From the NCBI GenBank assembly GCA_946537305.1, contig CAMNFR010000001.1, positions 1-64,000 of the forward strand: a DNA stretch of 64,000 nucleotides, written 5' to 3'. This stretch comes from an uncultured Lachnospiraceae bacterium. GTDB lineage: Bacteria > Bacillota > Clostridia > Lachnospirales > Lachnospiraceae. Positions 36,305 through 45,332 of this stretch are shown here, piece after piece. The translations under genes and the position numbers were made by a program. Below the pieces are notes generated by a model. That model saw only the letters and a program-made list of their open reading frames with translations. It was not told where the DNA came from and searched no databases. Each line of letters starts with the position of its first letter. Within the stretch, counting starts at the first letter, position 1.

Positions 36305-36363
36305 CCACAATCTTCGGATTCCGCTCGTTTGCTTTCGCAAACGGCTGCATCCTCAGATTGTGG
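36305..36363. repeat. Nested inverted repeat in the thrC-ilvC gap
   Basis: CCACAATCT and AGATTGTGG (36305-36313, 36355-36363) enclose a second hairpin CGTTTG-CTTTCG-CAAACG-like (36326-36343). The design resembles a REP/MITE fold. Confidence 0.6.
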
Positions 36364-36366
36364 GCG

Positions 36367-36420
36367 CGTCGTAAAAACATGAGAAGATACGCTCGCGTAT
36401 CTTCTCATGTTCTTTCGACG
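36367..36420 (-). terminator. Intrinsic terminator of ilvC
   Basis: A perfect 17-bp stem, AACATGAGAAGATACGC with its complement, is followed on the minus strand by TTTTTACG; an outer CGTCG/CGACG pair extends it. It begins ten bases after the ilvC stop. Confidence 0.85.
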
Positions 36421-36429
36421 CTGGTGATA

Positions 36430-37509
<1,080 letters not shown>

Positions 37510-38001
37510 CTACTTCTCATCCGCTGCGCCGCGGGGCATGCTGGTGAGACCGGTGCGGCAGATATCCAAAATGCGGAAGTCCTTCAGCAGATTAATAAAG
37601 GCCTCCAGCTTACTCGCGTTTCCGGTCAGCTCCAGGATCAGGGAATGTTCCGCAACATCCACGATCTTGGCACGGAAAATATCCGCTACAGCGATTACCT
37701 GCGAACGCCTGGTGGCATCTGCTTCCACCTTGACCAGCACCAATTCACGGCTGACAGAAGTCTCCGCGGGAAGTTCTTTGATATCCACGACTTCCACCAA
37801 CTTGGCTACCTGCTTGCGGATCTGCTCCAGTTCCTCATCCTCTCCGCTGGACACAATCGTGATACGGGTATAATCAGGATCCATGGTAGTACCGGCACTG
37901 ATGGAATCAATATTATATCCGCGGCGGGTAAACAGACCGGATACCCGGCTTAAAACGCCGCTGTTGTTCTCTACAAGCAATGACAAAACCATGCTTCTCA
38001 T
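37510..38001 (-). CDS. ilvN: Acetolactate synthase small (regulatory) subunit
   Basis: Regulatory subunit that gives valine feedback control to the IlvB catalytic subunit. The ACT domain is at the N-terminus (VLSLLVENNSGVLSRVSGLFTRRGYNIDSISAG) and the second domain begins near residue 80. The start at 38001 (MRSMVLSLL) has GGAGGAG upstream; the promoter at 38038-38066 would put the transcript start about 30 bases before it, excluding the longer ORF start. About 163 residues is standard. Confidence 0.95.
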   Translation of the reverse strand: MRSMVLSLLVENNSGVLSRVSGLFTRRGYNIDSISAGTTMDPDYTRITIVSSGEDEELEQIRKQVAKLVEVVDIKELPAETSVSRELVLVKVEADATRRSQVIAVADIFRAKIVDVAEHSLILELTGNASKLEAFINLLKDFRILDICRTGLTSMPRGAADEK

Positions 38002-38037
38002 GTCACAATTTCTCCTCCCTGTCGACACTTGAAACAT

Positions 38038-38066
38038 AGTTTAGCATAATAAAACCTCTCTTGCAA
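38038..38066 (-). promoter_or_regulatory. Promoter of ilvN-ilvC
   Basis: TTGCAA (38066-38061), 17 bases, TAAACT (38043-38038). The leader is too short for a T-box or leader-peptide attenuator. It is divergent from the promoter at 38076-38104 with only nine bases between the -35 boxes. Confidence 0.6.
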
Positions 38067-38075
38067 GTATTCGGC

Positions 38076-38104
38076 TTGCAACTTTTTATTCATTGTGGTA
38101 TTCT
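38076..38104 (+). promoter_or_regulatory. Promoter of the YihY-family gene
   Basis: TTGCAA (38076-38081), 17 bases, TATTCT (38099-38104), divergent from the ilvN promoter. Confidence 0.5.
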
Positions 38105-38149
38105 TTATAAAATTCTGAATCATTAACAGTACGGAAGGGAGGTGGCACT

Positions 38150-39118
38150 GTGAGCAGCAGAAAGTCCGCACCGGCTCCGGCTGCCAGACACGGCCGGATG
38201 AAGCGTCTGATGGCCTTCGGCTGGAAAGTGGCCGACAAATTCGTGTCGGATAACATTACGCTTTACAGCGCCCAGACGGCCTATTTTGTGGTGGTCTCCA
38301 TGATTCCCTTCGCTGCCGTACTGGTCCCCCTTCTCTCTCTGCTGATCCCGGACGATACGGTAGAACTGCTCAACAGCATAATACTGCTGCTTCCGGGTCA
38401 ACTGGGCGATATAGCGAACCGCGTACTGAAAACGCTCTTTCAGACGCCCAGCTCTTCCGTGATCTCCCTATATGTGTTAATTTCCCTGTGGGCTGCCTCC
38501 AAAGGAATCATGAGCCTGCAGAACGGACTGCACGGGATCTACCATGTAAAAGAGACCGAAAATTATTTTGTGCGCCGCGGGCGCTGTGTTCTCTACACAC
38601 TCGTCTTCATGGCAGCTATCCTGTTTGCCCTGGTCCTGCTGGTCATGGGCAACACCTTTGAACGCTTCCTGAGCGAGACCCTTTCCTTCTGGGGCCTGGT
38701 CGCGCGGGTCGTACTGGCTTTCCGCACGCTGATCTCCGTTGCTATATTTGTACTGGCCTTTACAGGAGGGTATAAATATCTGGCCGGAACCCGCTGCACT
38801 TTCCGGGACGCACTTCCGGGCGTCACCTTGACCACAGTAGCATGGATCGTATTTTCCGGTTTCTATAGTATCTATATCAGCCACATATCTCAGTATATTA
38901 CGCTGTACGGATCTCTCGGTGCGCTGATCTTCCTGTTCCTCTGGCTATATTTCTGTATTTTGATCCTGATGGTCGGCGCCGAGTTCAATGTCTATTATGC
39001 AGAATGGCGTCACCACCGTCAAAAACAGCGGGAACTGGAAGAGGCCTTCCGGGAGATGGAAGAAGCGCCGGCAGGCAGATTAATGAAAGAATATGTGGAT
39101 CAGGGCGGCGATCTATAA
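38150..39118 (+). CDS. YihY/BrkB-family inner-membrane protein
   Basis: Integral membrane protein of 322 residues in the UPF0761/YihY (formerly 'RNase BN') family, whose function is not established; the RNase name is a historical misassignment. About six helices: first near SAQTAYFVVVSMIPFAAVLVPLLSLL, last near YGSLGALIFLFLWLYFCILILMVGAEFNVYY, the family signature. A charged cytoplasmic tail (HHRQKQRELEEAFREMEEAP) follows. The start is GTG with GGGAGG upstream. It is one of few plus-strand genes and is monocistronic. Confidence 0.92.
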   Translation: MSSRKSAPAPAARHGRMKRLMAFGWKVADKFVSDNITLYSAQTAYFVVVSMIPFAAVLVPLLSLLIPDDTVELLNSIILLLPGQLGDIANRVLKTLFQTPSSSVISLYVLISLWAASKGIMSLQNGLHGIYHVKETENYFVRRGRCVLYTLVFMAAILFALVLLVMGNTFERFLSETLSFWGLVARVVLAFRTLISVAIFVLAFTGGYKYLAGTRCTFRDALPGVTLTTVAWIVFSGFYSIYISHISQYITLYGSLGALIFLFLWLYFCILILMVGAEFNVYYAEWRHHRQKQRELEEAFREMEEAPAGRLMKEYVDQGGDL

Positions 39119-39139
39119 CCGCCCTGATTCATTTTTTCT
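39100..39139 (+). terminator. Terminator of the YihY gene
   Basis: TCAGGGCGG pairs with CCGCCCTGA, followed by TTCATTTTTTC. The stem starts within the last codons of the gene. Confidence 0.8.
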
Positions 39140-39313
39140 ATATTGTCCCCGTCACGACTGCATTTCAAGTGTCTATCTCTTTATATTTTATTGCTATTTC
39201 TATCTTGATTTTATTCCCCGTGTTTTTTCTATACCCTAGTCACACTCTATGTTACTGCTTTTTTTCTCGTTTTATTATATATCATATATATATCTTATGC
39301 CAGTAAAATATAG

Positions 39314-39353
39314 TTGATTATTTGGTTAAAAGTGATATGATAGTTATTATCAT
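39314..39353 (+). promoter_or_regulatory. Promoter with overlapping palindrome before the coiled-coil gene
   Basis: TTGATT (39314-39319), 16 bases, TATGAT (39336-39341). The -10 box overlaps ATGATA-N5-TATCAT (39337-39353), a possible repressor site. The rest of 39140-39313 is A/T-rich and shows nothing else that I can support. Confidence 0.45.
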
Positions 39354-39403
39354 AAAAAAGACCGGAGGCCGGAGCCCCGTTTTTCAGCAAGGAGGGTTTA
39401 TCC

Positions 39404-39838
39404 ATGACCGTAGAAGAAAGAATCGCCGCATTGGAAGCGCGCGTTGCAGAACTGGAAAGTTCCCTGAGCCGGGAACATCATCAGATTCTGGAAAATCGTG
39501 CCCGCATTGAGGGGAACATTCAGAAAATAGAAGAAAACGTATCCCACATCGAAACTGCTACTGCCCGTCTGAACCAGCAGAAAGCTGTCCTGGCAGAGCA
39601 CGGAAAACATCTTGAAAAGCACGCCGGCATTCTGGAGCGCATGGCTGTCGCCGCCCAGAAAGGTGCCAAAGGCACCATCGCTACCTACGTAGACTCTGCC
39701 GAACCGCTTCATGAAATTCCGGAGGGTGCTGCCGCAGACGGTCCCAGCCTTATGGAACGGATGACCGACGCTGCTGCCGAAGGCGCAGCTCCCATCGTCG
39801 AAGTCTGGGAAGACTACGGAAAGCCTGCCGACAAATAA
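39404..39838 (+). CDS. Small coiled-coil protein of unknown function
   Basis: Protein of 144 residues with AAGGAGG before the ATG. Residues 1-95 form an extended heptad-like coiled coil (ERIAALEARVAELESSLSREHHQILENRARIEGNIQKIEENVSHIETATARLNQQKAVLAEHGKHLEKHAGILERMAV). The tail is acidic and Ala/Pro-rich (EIPEGAAADGPSLMERMTDAAAEGAAPIVEVWEDYGKPADK). No signal peptide or membrane helix is visible, so it is probably cytoplasmic. It is monocistronic, with its own promoter and terminator. I do not recognise the family. Confidence 0.8.
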   Translation: MTVEERIAALEARVAELESSLSREHHQILENRARIEGNIQKIEENVSHIETATARLNQQKAVLAEHGKHLEKHAGILERMAVAAQKGAKGTIATYVDSAEPLHEIPEGAAADGPSLMERMTDAAAEGAAPIVEVWEDYGKPADK

Positions 39839-39852
39839 ATCTTCAAAAACAC

Positions 39853-39891
39853 AGACCGGCACCGCGATCAGCGGCTGCCGGTCTTTTTTTT
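39853..39891 (+). terminator. Terminator of the coiled-coil gene, probably bidirectional
   Basis: AGACCGGCA pairs with TGCCGGTCT around an inner CCGC/GCGG hairpin and is followed by eight T residues. On the minus strand TGTGTTTTTG follows, so it may also end the GTPase-nuclease gene. Confidence 0.9.
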
Positions 39892-39901
39892 CTATTCTCA
39901 G

Positions 39902-42562
39902 CTATTCCGGAACCTTCTTCAGGTGCTCCGCTACCTCGGGGCTCACATGGTCAAGCAAGAAGGTGCGGTCATCCTCCCGTTTCCTCCCCATGTTCTCACG
40001 CATCTCTCCGGAGAGACGCGCAATGTCCTCTCGCAGATCCCGCGCGGAAAGCAGCCTGCTGCCGCTTCCCCGGATGATGATCTGTTCCAGACCGTCCGAA
40101 GTTGCCACGGTAATCTCATACCTTTTTGCATTTTCATGACTGAACCGCTCTATATACTGATCTGCCGTCTCTGCCTCCTGCGTGAACACCACGTGAATAT
40201 TCTGATGATCGAACCACTCTGTCCGATGGCCCTGTACACGGTAGGCATCAAAGACCACGATCACCTCACAGCCGCGCAGTCCCTGATAATTGCCCATGAT
40301 CTCCAACAGGCGCTCTCTGGCCGCATCCACGTTCTCCTGCGCCAGCGCGCGCAGCTCCTCCCAGGCAAAAATGATATTATAACCGTCCACCAACAGGTAT
40401 TCCGGCAGGCGTTCTCTGGGCGTAAAGGTCCGCTTTACCGGTGCCTCCGGCGCTTTTGCATATTCCCGACGGCCGACGCCTTTTCGTTCCAGTGAACGAT
40501 CTCTTCCGTTGGCATAGAAGGTACGGGCAATGATGGCATCGATCTCATCGGTCCCGATCCATTGCTCTGCCTCCGGCGGCTCATATTCAGGCACCGTATC
40601 AGCCAACTCTTTCCGTCCGCCGAATGATTCCCTGGACTCCAGATGCATATAATCCCACACTTCGTTCCAGGGAACCGGGAAGCCGGAACCATGGGTACAG
40701 AATACGGATCCCGGTGGGTTCCGAAGATCCGTCTCCGGGTCATAAGCGAACGCAGCCACGACCTCCTCCTGGTCATGGCAGGGCAGGTAGGCATGATACT
40801 GCAGCGACAGCTGTCCCTGCCCGCGGGTGTAGGCCGCCACCTCTTTCTGGTAATTGCGCAGGGTCGCCACCGGGGCAATTCCCGTCAGTACGGCCAGATC
40901 CCCGGCCGTCTCCGGCGGATCAGGCTTTCCAAAACGCGACTCGATATCTGTCATGGCGCGTCCCACCTGGGATAGCGGAAGCGTCAGTCGGAAGCGATAC
41001 CAGGGTTCCAGCAGCAGGGAATCTGCCTGCATCAATCCCTGGCGCACGGCCCGGTAGGTCGCCTGGCGAAAATCTCCGCCCTCCGTGTGCTTTACGTGTG
41101 CCCGCCCATTGATCAGCGTGATACGCATATCCGTAATGGCAGATCCTGTCAGCACACCCTTGTGCACCTTCTCCTTCAGATGGGTCAATACCAGGCGCTG
41201 CCAGTTTTTCGCCAGAATATCCTCCGAAAGATCTGTGTCAAAGACCAGGCCGCTGCCGCGCTCTCCCGGCGAAAGCAGCAGATGGACCTCTGCATAGTGG
41301 CGCAGCGGCTCGAAATGTCCCACACCCTCCACGGTATCCGTGATCGTCTCCTTATAGACAATATGCCCGTCCCCAAAAGAAACCATAATACCGAATCTTT
41401 CTTCGATCAGGCTGGCCAGAATCTCCAGCTGCACCTCTCCCATAATGCGGACAGTCAGTTCCCGCAATGTCTCATCCCAGGTGAAAGCCAGTTCCGGGAG
41501 TTCCTCCTGCAGCTGACGGAACCGGGGCAGCATCTGCCGCTCATCTGTCTCCGGCGGCAGGATCACACGGTAGGAAAGAACCGGCTCCAGAACAGGCGTG
41601 ACCCGTCCCTCCTCCGCTCCCAGTCCCTGCCCGGGAAAGGTGGCCGTAAGCCCCGTAACTGCGCAGACCATACCGGCTTCCGCCTGCTGCAGCGGTGTAA
41701 AATAATCGCCCGAATACAGCCGCAGCTGATGGATCTTTTCTTCGTATGTCTCTTCTCCCACCTGATACTTCAACAAAAATCTGGGAGAAAGCATACCTCC
41801 GGTCAGTTTCAGGTGCGTCAGCCTGGCTCCCGTCTCATCCCGGGTAATCTTATATACCCTTGCGCCAAAAGCTTCGCCCGTGGACTTGGGCCGGGCCAGT
41901 CCTGCGAAGGCCCTCAGGAATTCTTCCGTCCCATTGAAGCGCAGGGCTGCGCCAAACCAACAGGGGAACAATTTCCTTTCTGCGATCAGCCGCTGTATCT
42001 CTTCCTGTGGGATCTCGCCGGTGGAAAGATAGTTCTCCAGAAGTGCCTCGTCCAGCACCGCAATGTTTTCCAGGCATTCCTCTGAATCCGGCTGGGAGAG
42101 GTCCACTACAGCGTCGCACAGATCCTCCCGGAGATTCTTCATCAATGCCTCCCGGTCTGTACCCGGCTGGTCCATTTTATTGACAAAAAGGAAGACCGGT
42201 ACCCGGTATTGCTCCAGCAGTTTCCAGACCGTGCGCGTGTGTCCCTGCACACCGTCTGCCCCGCTGATCACCAGAATCGCTGCATCCAGCACAGAGAGAG
42301 TGCGCTCCATCTCTGCAGAAAAATCCACATGCCCGGGCGTATCCAACAGTGTGATACACGTATCTCCGTACGTAAGCTCTGCCTGCTTTGAAAAAATGGT
42401 AATGCCCCTGGCCCGTTCCCTGCTGTCCGTATCCAGAAAAGCATCCTGGGTATCCACACGGCCGGGCCGGCGTATCGCCCCGGCCGCGTACAGCAGCGCC
42501 TCGCTGAGCGTGGTCTTTCCGGCATCTACATGCGCCACGATTCCCGTGATCAAACGTTTCAT
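39902..42562 (-). CDS. Tet(M)-like ribosomal GTPase fused to a Rae1/YacP NYN endonuclease domain
   Basis: Protein of 886 residues. Residues 1 to about 650 are an EF-G/Tet(M)-type translational GTPase: G1 AHVDAGKTT, switch I RARGITIF, G3 DTPGH, G4 NKMD, domains II-V following. The Tet(M) domain IV tip YSPVSTPADF, needed to displace tetracycline, is replaced by VKHTEGGDF, so drug resistance is unlikely. After a linker rich in charged residues, residues 720-886 match Bacillus Rae1 (YacP): LLVDGYNIIFAW, VIVVFDAY, FTQEAETADQYIE and TVATSDGLEQ, with acidic residues D726, D772, D801 and D823. Rae1 cuts mRNA in the ribosomal A site. The fusion suggests a factor that enters stalled ribosomes and cleaves the message. 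The function is inferred. Confidence 0.92.
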   Translation of the reverse strand: MKRLITGIVAHVDAGKTTLSEALLYAAGAIRRPGRVDTQDAFLDTDSRERARGITIFSKQAELTYGDTCITLLDTPGHVDFSAEMERTLSVLDAAILVISGADGVQGHTRTVWKLLEQYRVPVFLFVNKMDQPGTDREALMKNLREDLCDAVVDLSQPDSEECLENIAVLDEALLENYLSTGEIPQEEIQRLIAERKLFPCWFGAALRFNGTEEFLRAFAGLARPKSTGEAFGARVYKITRDETGARLTHLKLTGGMLSPRFLLKYQVGEETYEEKIHQLRLYSGDYFTPLQQAEAGMVCAVTGLTATFPGQGLGAEEGRVTPVLEPVLSYRVILPPETDERQMLPRFRQLQEELPELAFTWDETLRELTVRIMGEVQLEILASLIEERFGIMVSFGDGHIVYKETITDTVEGVGHFEPLRHYAEVHLLLSPGERGSGLVFDTDLSEDILAKNWQRLVLTHLKEKVHKGVLTGSAITDMRITLINGRAHVKHTEGGDFRQATYRAVRQGLMQADSLLLEPWYRFRLTLPLSQVGRAMTDIESRFGKPDPPETAGDLAVLTGIAPVATLRNYQKEVAAYTRGQGQLSLQYHAYLPCHDQEEVVAAFAYDPETDLRNPPGSVFCTHGSGFPVPWNEVWDYMHLESRESFGGRKELADTVPEYEPPEAEQWIGTDEIDAIIARTFYANGRDRSLERKGVGRREYAKAPEAPVKRTFTPRERLPEYLLVDGYNIIFAWEELRALAQENVDAARERLLEIMGNYQGLRGCEVIVVFDAYRVQGHRTEWFDHQNIHVVFTQEAETADQYIERFSHENAKRYEITVATSDGLEQIIIRGSGSRLLSARDLREDIARLSGEMRENMGRKREDDRTFLLDHVSPEVAEHLKKVPE

Positions 42563-42594
42563 ACATATTCTCCTTTAACCGGCCCTGCATCGAC

Positions 42595-42670
42595 ATTTGA
42601 ATATGAACCATGTTGACAAGTTCGTAAACGCTACGCGTTCTCTCACTGTCACGGCGTTCGCGCATGGTTC
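42595..42670. repeat. Distant inverted repeat upstream of the GTPase-nuclease gene
   Basis: TGAACCATG and CATGGTTCA stand about 50 bases apart between the SPFH terminator and the GTPase-nuclease start. Internal CGTAAACGC/GCGTT-like pairing adds structure. No clear promoter is visible. Confidence 0.35.
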
Positions 42671-42680
42671 ATTGCTTCGT

Positions 42681-42716
42681 GCAAAAATAACCGCCTCCCC
42701 GGGGGGGAGGCGGCTT
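42681..42716 (-). terminator. Terminator of the SPFH-zinc-ribbon gene
   Basis: GCCGCCTCCCC and GGGGAGGCGG form a very GC-rich stem followed by TTATTTTTGC on the minus strand. Confidence 0.85.
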
Positions 42717-42728
42717 TCAGCCTCTAAA

Positions 42729-44078
42729 TTAAACCTGATCTTCATCCCCGAAGGGGTCGCCGCATTCCGGGCAGAACCTCGGCGGATTCGCCGGATCCTC
42801 CGGCACCCATCCGCACTTGTCGCAGCGGTACTGGGGAGCGCCGGCAGGCTTCTTAGCGCCGCATTCCATACAGAATTTTCCCTGGTTCACTGCGCCGCAG
42901 CTGGGGCAGGTCCACCCCGCGGGAGCTGCGGGTTTCGGGTTGCCGCACTCCATGCAGAACTTACCGGTATTTTCTGCGCCGCAGGACGGGCATTTCCAGG
43001 ATGCGCCGCCGGCCTGCATCTTCGGCGTCTGCGCCGGTGCCGCCTGGGCCGCCTGCTGCTGCTTGGCCGCATTCATGGCAAACAGATCCTGCGCTGTTAC
43101 TCCGCCGGCCTGCTGCGCCATGCCCATGCCCATAAAGGCCATAGCAGGGCCGGCATTGGGATTGGCGGCCGCTGCCTTCATGGCTTCTGCCTGTGCCCCT
43201 ACCAGCTGAGCCGCAGCCATGCCGGGATCGCGGTATACCGCTGCCTTCTGCAGCTCTTTGATGGTAGCCTCATCTTCTTCCGAAGCCTTGACGCCGGAAA
43301 CGCCGAATGATACAATCTCGATTCCCCGCAGATCTGCCCATTTGGCAGACAGCACTTCATTCAGCGCATTGGCGATCTCAAACGTGTGTCCCGGCAGCGC
43401 CGAATAGCGGATGCCCTGAGCAGATATCTTGGCAAACGCCGGCTGAAGAGCGGTCAGCAGTTCTGTGCGAAGCTGTCCGTCCAGCGAGGACTTGGTATAG
43501 CTGCCCGTCACGTTGCCGCAGACATTAGTATAGAAAAGAATAGGGTTGGTAATACGGAAGCTGTATTCGCCGAAGCATTTAATAGCCACATCCATATCCA
43601 GACCAATATTGGTATCCACCACACGGAAGGGTACCGGATTAGGCGTGCCGTATTTGTTCCCGATGATTTCTTTGATGTTCACAAAATAAACGCGCTGATC
43701 CTTGGGGACCTCCCCGCCGAAGCCCACGCGCTTCCCGATCTGAGCAAAGACCTCTTTAATATTGGAGGCCAGATCTCCGGACGCGAAAATAGAAGGCTCA
43801 CTGGAACTGTCGTACACAAATTCACCAGGCTCCGCGCACAACTCTGTTACCTTTCCCTGATCCACCAGGATCATGCACTGTCCCTCGTTTACCGCAATCA
43901 CGGATCCGTTGGAAATAATGTTATCCGCACCTCTTCTATTTGAAGAAAAACCGGATGTTTTTTTAATGCCTTTGGTCACCAGCACATCGTTGGGGAGCGT
44001 GTCACAATAAAAATATTCTTTCCACTGGTCGCCCAGTACGGTGGATGCCGCTGCCAGGCCTGCCTGAATCAAACCCAT
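42729..44078 (-). CDS. SPFH-domain protein with C-terminal zinc ribbons (YdjI-like)
   Basis: Protein of 449 residues. The N-terminal region to about residue 290 is an SPFH/virion-core-like domain (KEYFYCDTLPNDVLVTKGIKK, VNEGQCMILVDQGKVTELCAEPGEFVYD, ALNEVLSAKWADLRGIEIVSFGVSGVKASEED). A Met/Ala-rich stretch follows, then three zinc ribbons: CPSCGAENTGKFCMECG, CPSCGAVNQGKFCMECG and CDKCGWVPEDPANPPRFCPECG. Bacillus YdjI has the same layout and is linked to PspA-like membrane-stress systems; no pspA homologue is in this window. No membrane helix is visible, so association with the membrane would be peripheral. The promoter at 44127-44155 is flanked by an inverted repeat. Confidence 0.9.
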   Translation of the reverse strand: MGLIQAGLAAASTVLGDQWKEYFYCDTLPNDVLVTKGIKKTSGFSSNRRGADNIISNGSVIAVNEGQCMILVDQGKVTELCAEPGEFVYDSSSEPSIFASGDLASNIKEVFAQIGKRVGFGGEVPKDQRVYFVNIKEIIGNKYGTPNPVPFRVVDTNIGLDMDVAIKCFGEYSFRITNPILFYTNVCGNVTGSYTKSSLDGQLRTELLTALQPAFAKISAQGIRYSALPGHTFEIANALNEVLSAKWADLRGIEIVSFGVSGVKASEEDEATIKELQKAAVYRDPGMAAAQLVGAQAEAMKAAAANPNAGPAMAFMGMGMAQQAGGVTAQDLFAMNAAKQQQAAQAAPAQTPKMQAGGASWKCPSCGAENTGKFCMECGNPKPAAPAGWTCPSCGAVNQGKFCMECGAKKPAGAPQYRCDKCGWVPEDPANPPRFCPECGDPFGDEDQV

Positions 44079-44113
44079 AGTCCTGCCTCCTGTTTGTAAT
44101 CATCCTAGACTGA

Positions 44114-44155
44114 TTGTCTTTAACTTATTATCCTACATTTAGACAATTGTGTCAA
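44114..44155 (-). promoter_or_regulatory. Promoter and inverted repeat of the SPFH gene
   Basis: TTGACA (44155-44150), 17 bases, GATAAT (44132-44127), near consensus. The arms ATTGTCT and AGACAAT flank the -10 region about 20 bases apart, a likely operator. Confidence 0.65.
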
Positions 44156-44159
44156 CATA

Positions 44160-44242
44160 AAAAGAAAAAGCCCTGCAAGGGAGAGACACCGGAAGGATAA
44201 TCTTCTGAGCGGGGATGGCGCCTCTCTCTGCAAAGCCTACTA
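44160..44242 (-). terminator. Structured terminator after the small HTH gene
   Basis: On the minus strand GAGAGGCGCC pairs with GGTGTCTCTC across about 30 bases and a terminal CCCT-TGC-AGGG hairpin is followed by CTTTTTCTTTTT. The extended structure is larger than a plain terminator. Confidence 0.5.
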
Positions 44243-44289
44243 CTATTATACGACAGGCATAAGACATATACTGTCATTTACATAAATTT

Positions 44290-44532
44290 TTAAAACTTTT
44301 TCATAATAAACCCTTTTTTACTGCGGTCATACACAACATGCCGGTTATCCTGGGGCTCAAAAAGTCTCCGGTTATCCAAAAAAGCACGGATATCATCGAT
44401 ATCCCTCTGGATGGATCTTTCGTTTATGGAATAGGCCGCAGCTGCTTCGCGCTTTACGATCATCTCGCCTTCTGTCAGCCTGGTATAAAGATCCAGTACC
44501 CGAAAACATTTTCCATAGCTCTCCTCACTCAT
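44290..44532 (-). CDS. Small helix-turn-helix protein, possibly a truncated WYL-type regulator
   Basis: Protein of 80 residues with AGGAGG upstream. The sequence RVLDLYTRLTEGEMIVKREAAAAYSINERSIQRDIDDIRAFLDNRR is the DeoR/HTH_11-like winged helix that normally begins WYL-domain regulators of about 300 residues. It stops at DRSKKGFIMKKF with no WYL domain and none is found in other frames downstream. It may be a genuine stand-alone DNA-binding protein or a remnant. Confidence 0.7.
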   Translation of the reverse strand: MSEESYGKCFRVLDLYTRLTEGEMIVKREAAAAYSINERSIQRDIDDIRAFLDNRRLFEPQDNRHVVYDRSKKGFIMKKF

Positions 44533-44675
44533 CGTCCCCCGTCCTCCTGTTCACAATATCAAATCGCCTTCTCCGCCGTTTTCGAAGGCTTCATGCCAAT
44601 GTCTTTTATTGCTATTCGCAAAAACAATCGGATTATACCACTAATCGAAATCAAAGTCAACATAGCGGAAACAGG

Positions 44676-44704
44676 TTGAAAGCACCTTTTTTGTATGATA
44701 TCAT
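44676..44704 (+). promoter_or_regulatory. Promoter of the DUF5662 gene
   Basis: TTGAAA (44676-44681), 17 bases, TATCAT (44699-44704), about 55 bases before the start codon. Confidence 0.5.
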
Positions 44705-44760
44705 AAAAAAAGTGTAAAGATGTGGCTGATTTTGTCGCGCTATATTCTCAGGAGGTCGCC

Positions 44761-45300
44761 ATGCTGCATTCACTGGTCGGACATTTCTGCACCATCACCC
44801 ATCACCGCCTGCTGGTGATGAAATATTGCTTCCGCATCGGTCTGTACCGACAGGGACTTACCCATGATCTCTCCAAATACTCCCCGGCAGAGTTCATCCC
44901 CGGAGTCCGGTACTATCAGGGGAATCGGAGCCCGAACGACGCAGAACGCCGGGACCGCGGCTACTCCGCCGCCTGGCTGCATCATAAAGGCCGCAACCGC
45001 CATCACCTGGAATACTGGGTAGATTATAAGATCGGCGGTACACCGGGCCAGCTCTATGGGATTCGCATGCCGGAAAAATATGTGCTGGAAATGTTCTGCG
45101 ACCGCATTGCGGCCAGCCGTGTTTATAACAAGGAAAAATATCACGACGGCATGCCCTATGAATATTTTCTCAAAGGTCTGCCCTATACGCCTCTTCACCC
45201 GGACACAGCCCGCCATCTCGGTGCACTGCTGCGCATGTTGGCGGAGCGCGGGGAGGACGAAACCTTCCGGTACATCCGCAGACGGCGGAGAAAGAAATGA
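44761..45300 (+). CDS. DUF5662-family protein
   Basis: Protein of 179 residues. The start at 44761 is chosen because AGGAGG lies eight bases upstream. The conserved features are HRLLVMKYCFRIGLYRQGLTHDLSKYSPAEFIPG, then AWLHHKGRNRHHLEYWVDY and MPEKYVLEMFCDRIAASRVY. The many His/Asp pairs (HDLSKYS, HHKGRNRHHLE) suggest a metal-binding helical fold of the HD type, but no activity is known to me. The C-terminus is very basic (RYIRRRRRKK). The gene is monocistronic and ends just before the inverted repeat at 45333. Confidence 0.85.
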   Translation: MLHSLVGHFCTITHHRLLVMKYCFRIGLYRQGLTHDLSKYSPAEFIPGVRYYQGNRSPNDAERRDRGYSAAWLHHKGRNRHHLEYWVDYKIGGTPGQLYGIRMPEKYVLEMFCDRIAASRVYNKEKYHDGMPYEYFLKGLPYTPLHPDTARHLGALLRMLAERGEDETFRYIRRRRRKK

Positions 45301-45332
45301 GAATTCGAGGACAAGAAGACAAAGGAGACAGA

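Noticed and set aside
38002-38037. Longer N-terminus for IlvN
   Set aside because: The extra codons overlap the predicted transcription start, and AGGAG is placed for the inner ATG.
39902-42562. Tetracycline-resistance determinant
   Set aside because: The Tet(M) domain IV loop with SPV is missing, a Rae1-type nuclease is fused, and the gene sits among housekeeping genes without mobile-element context.
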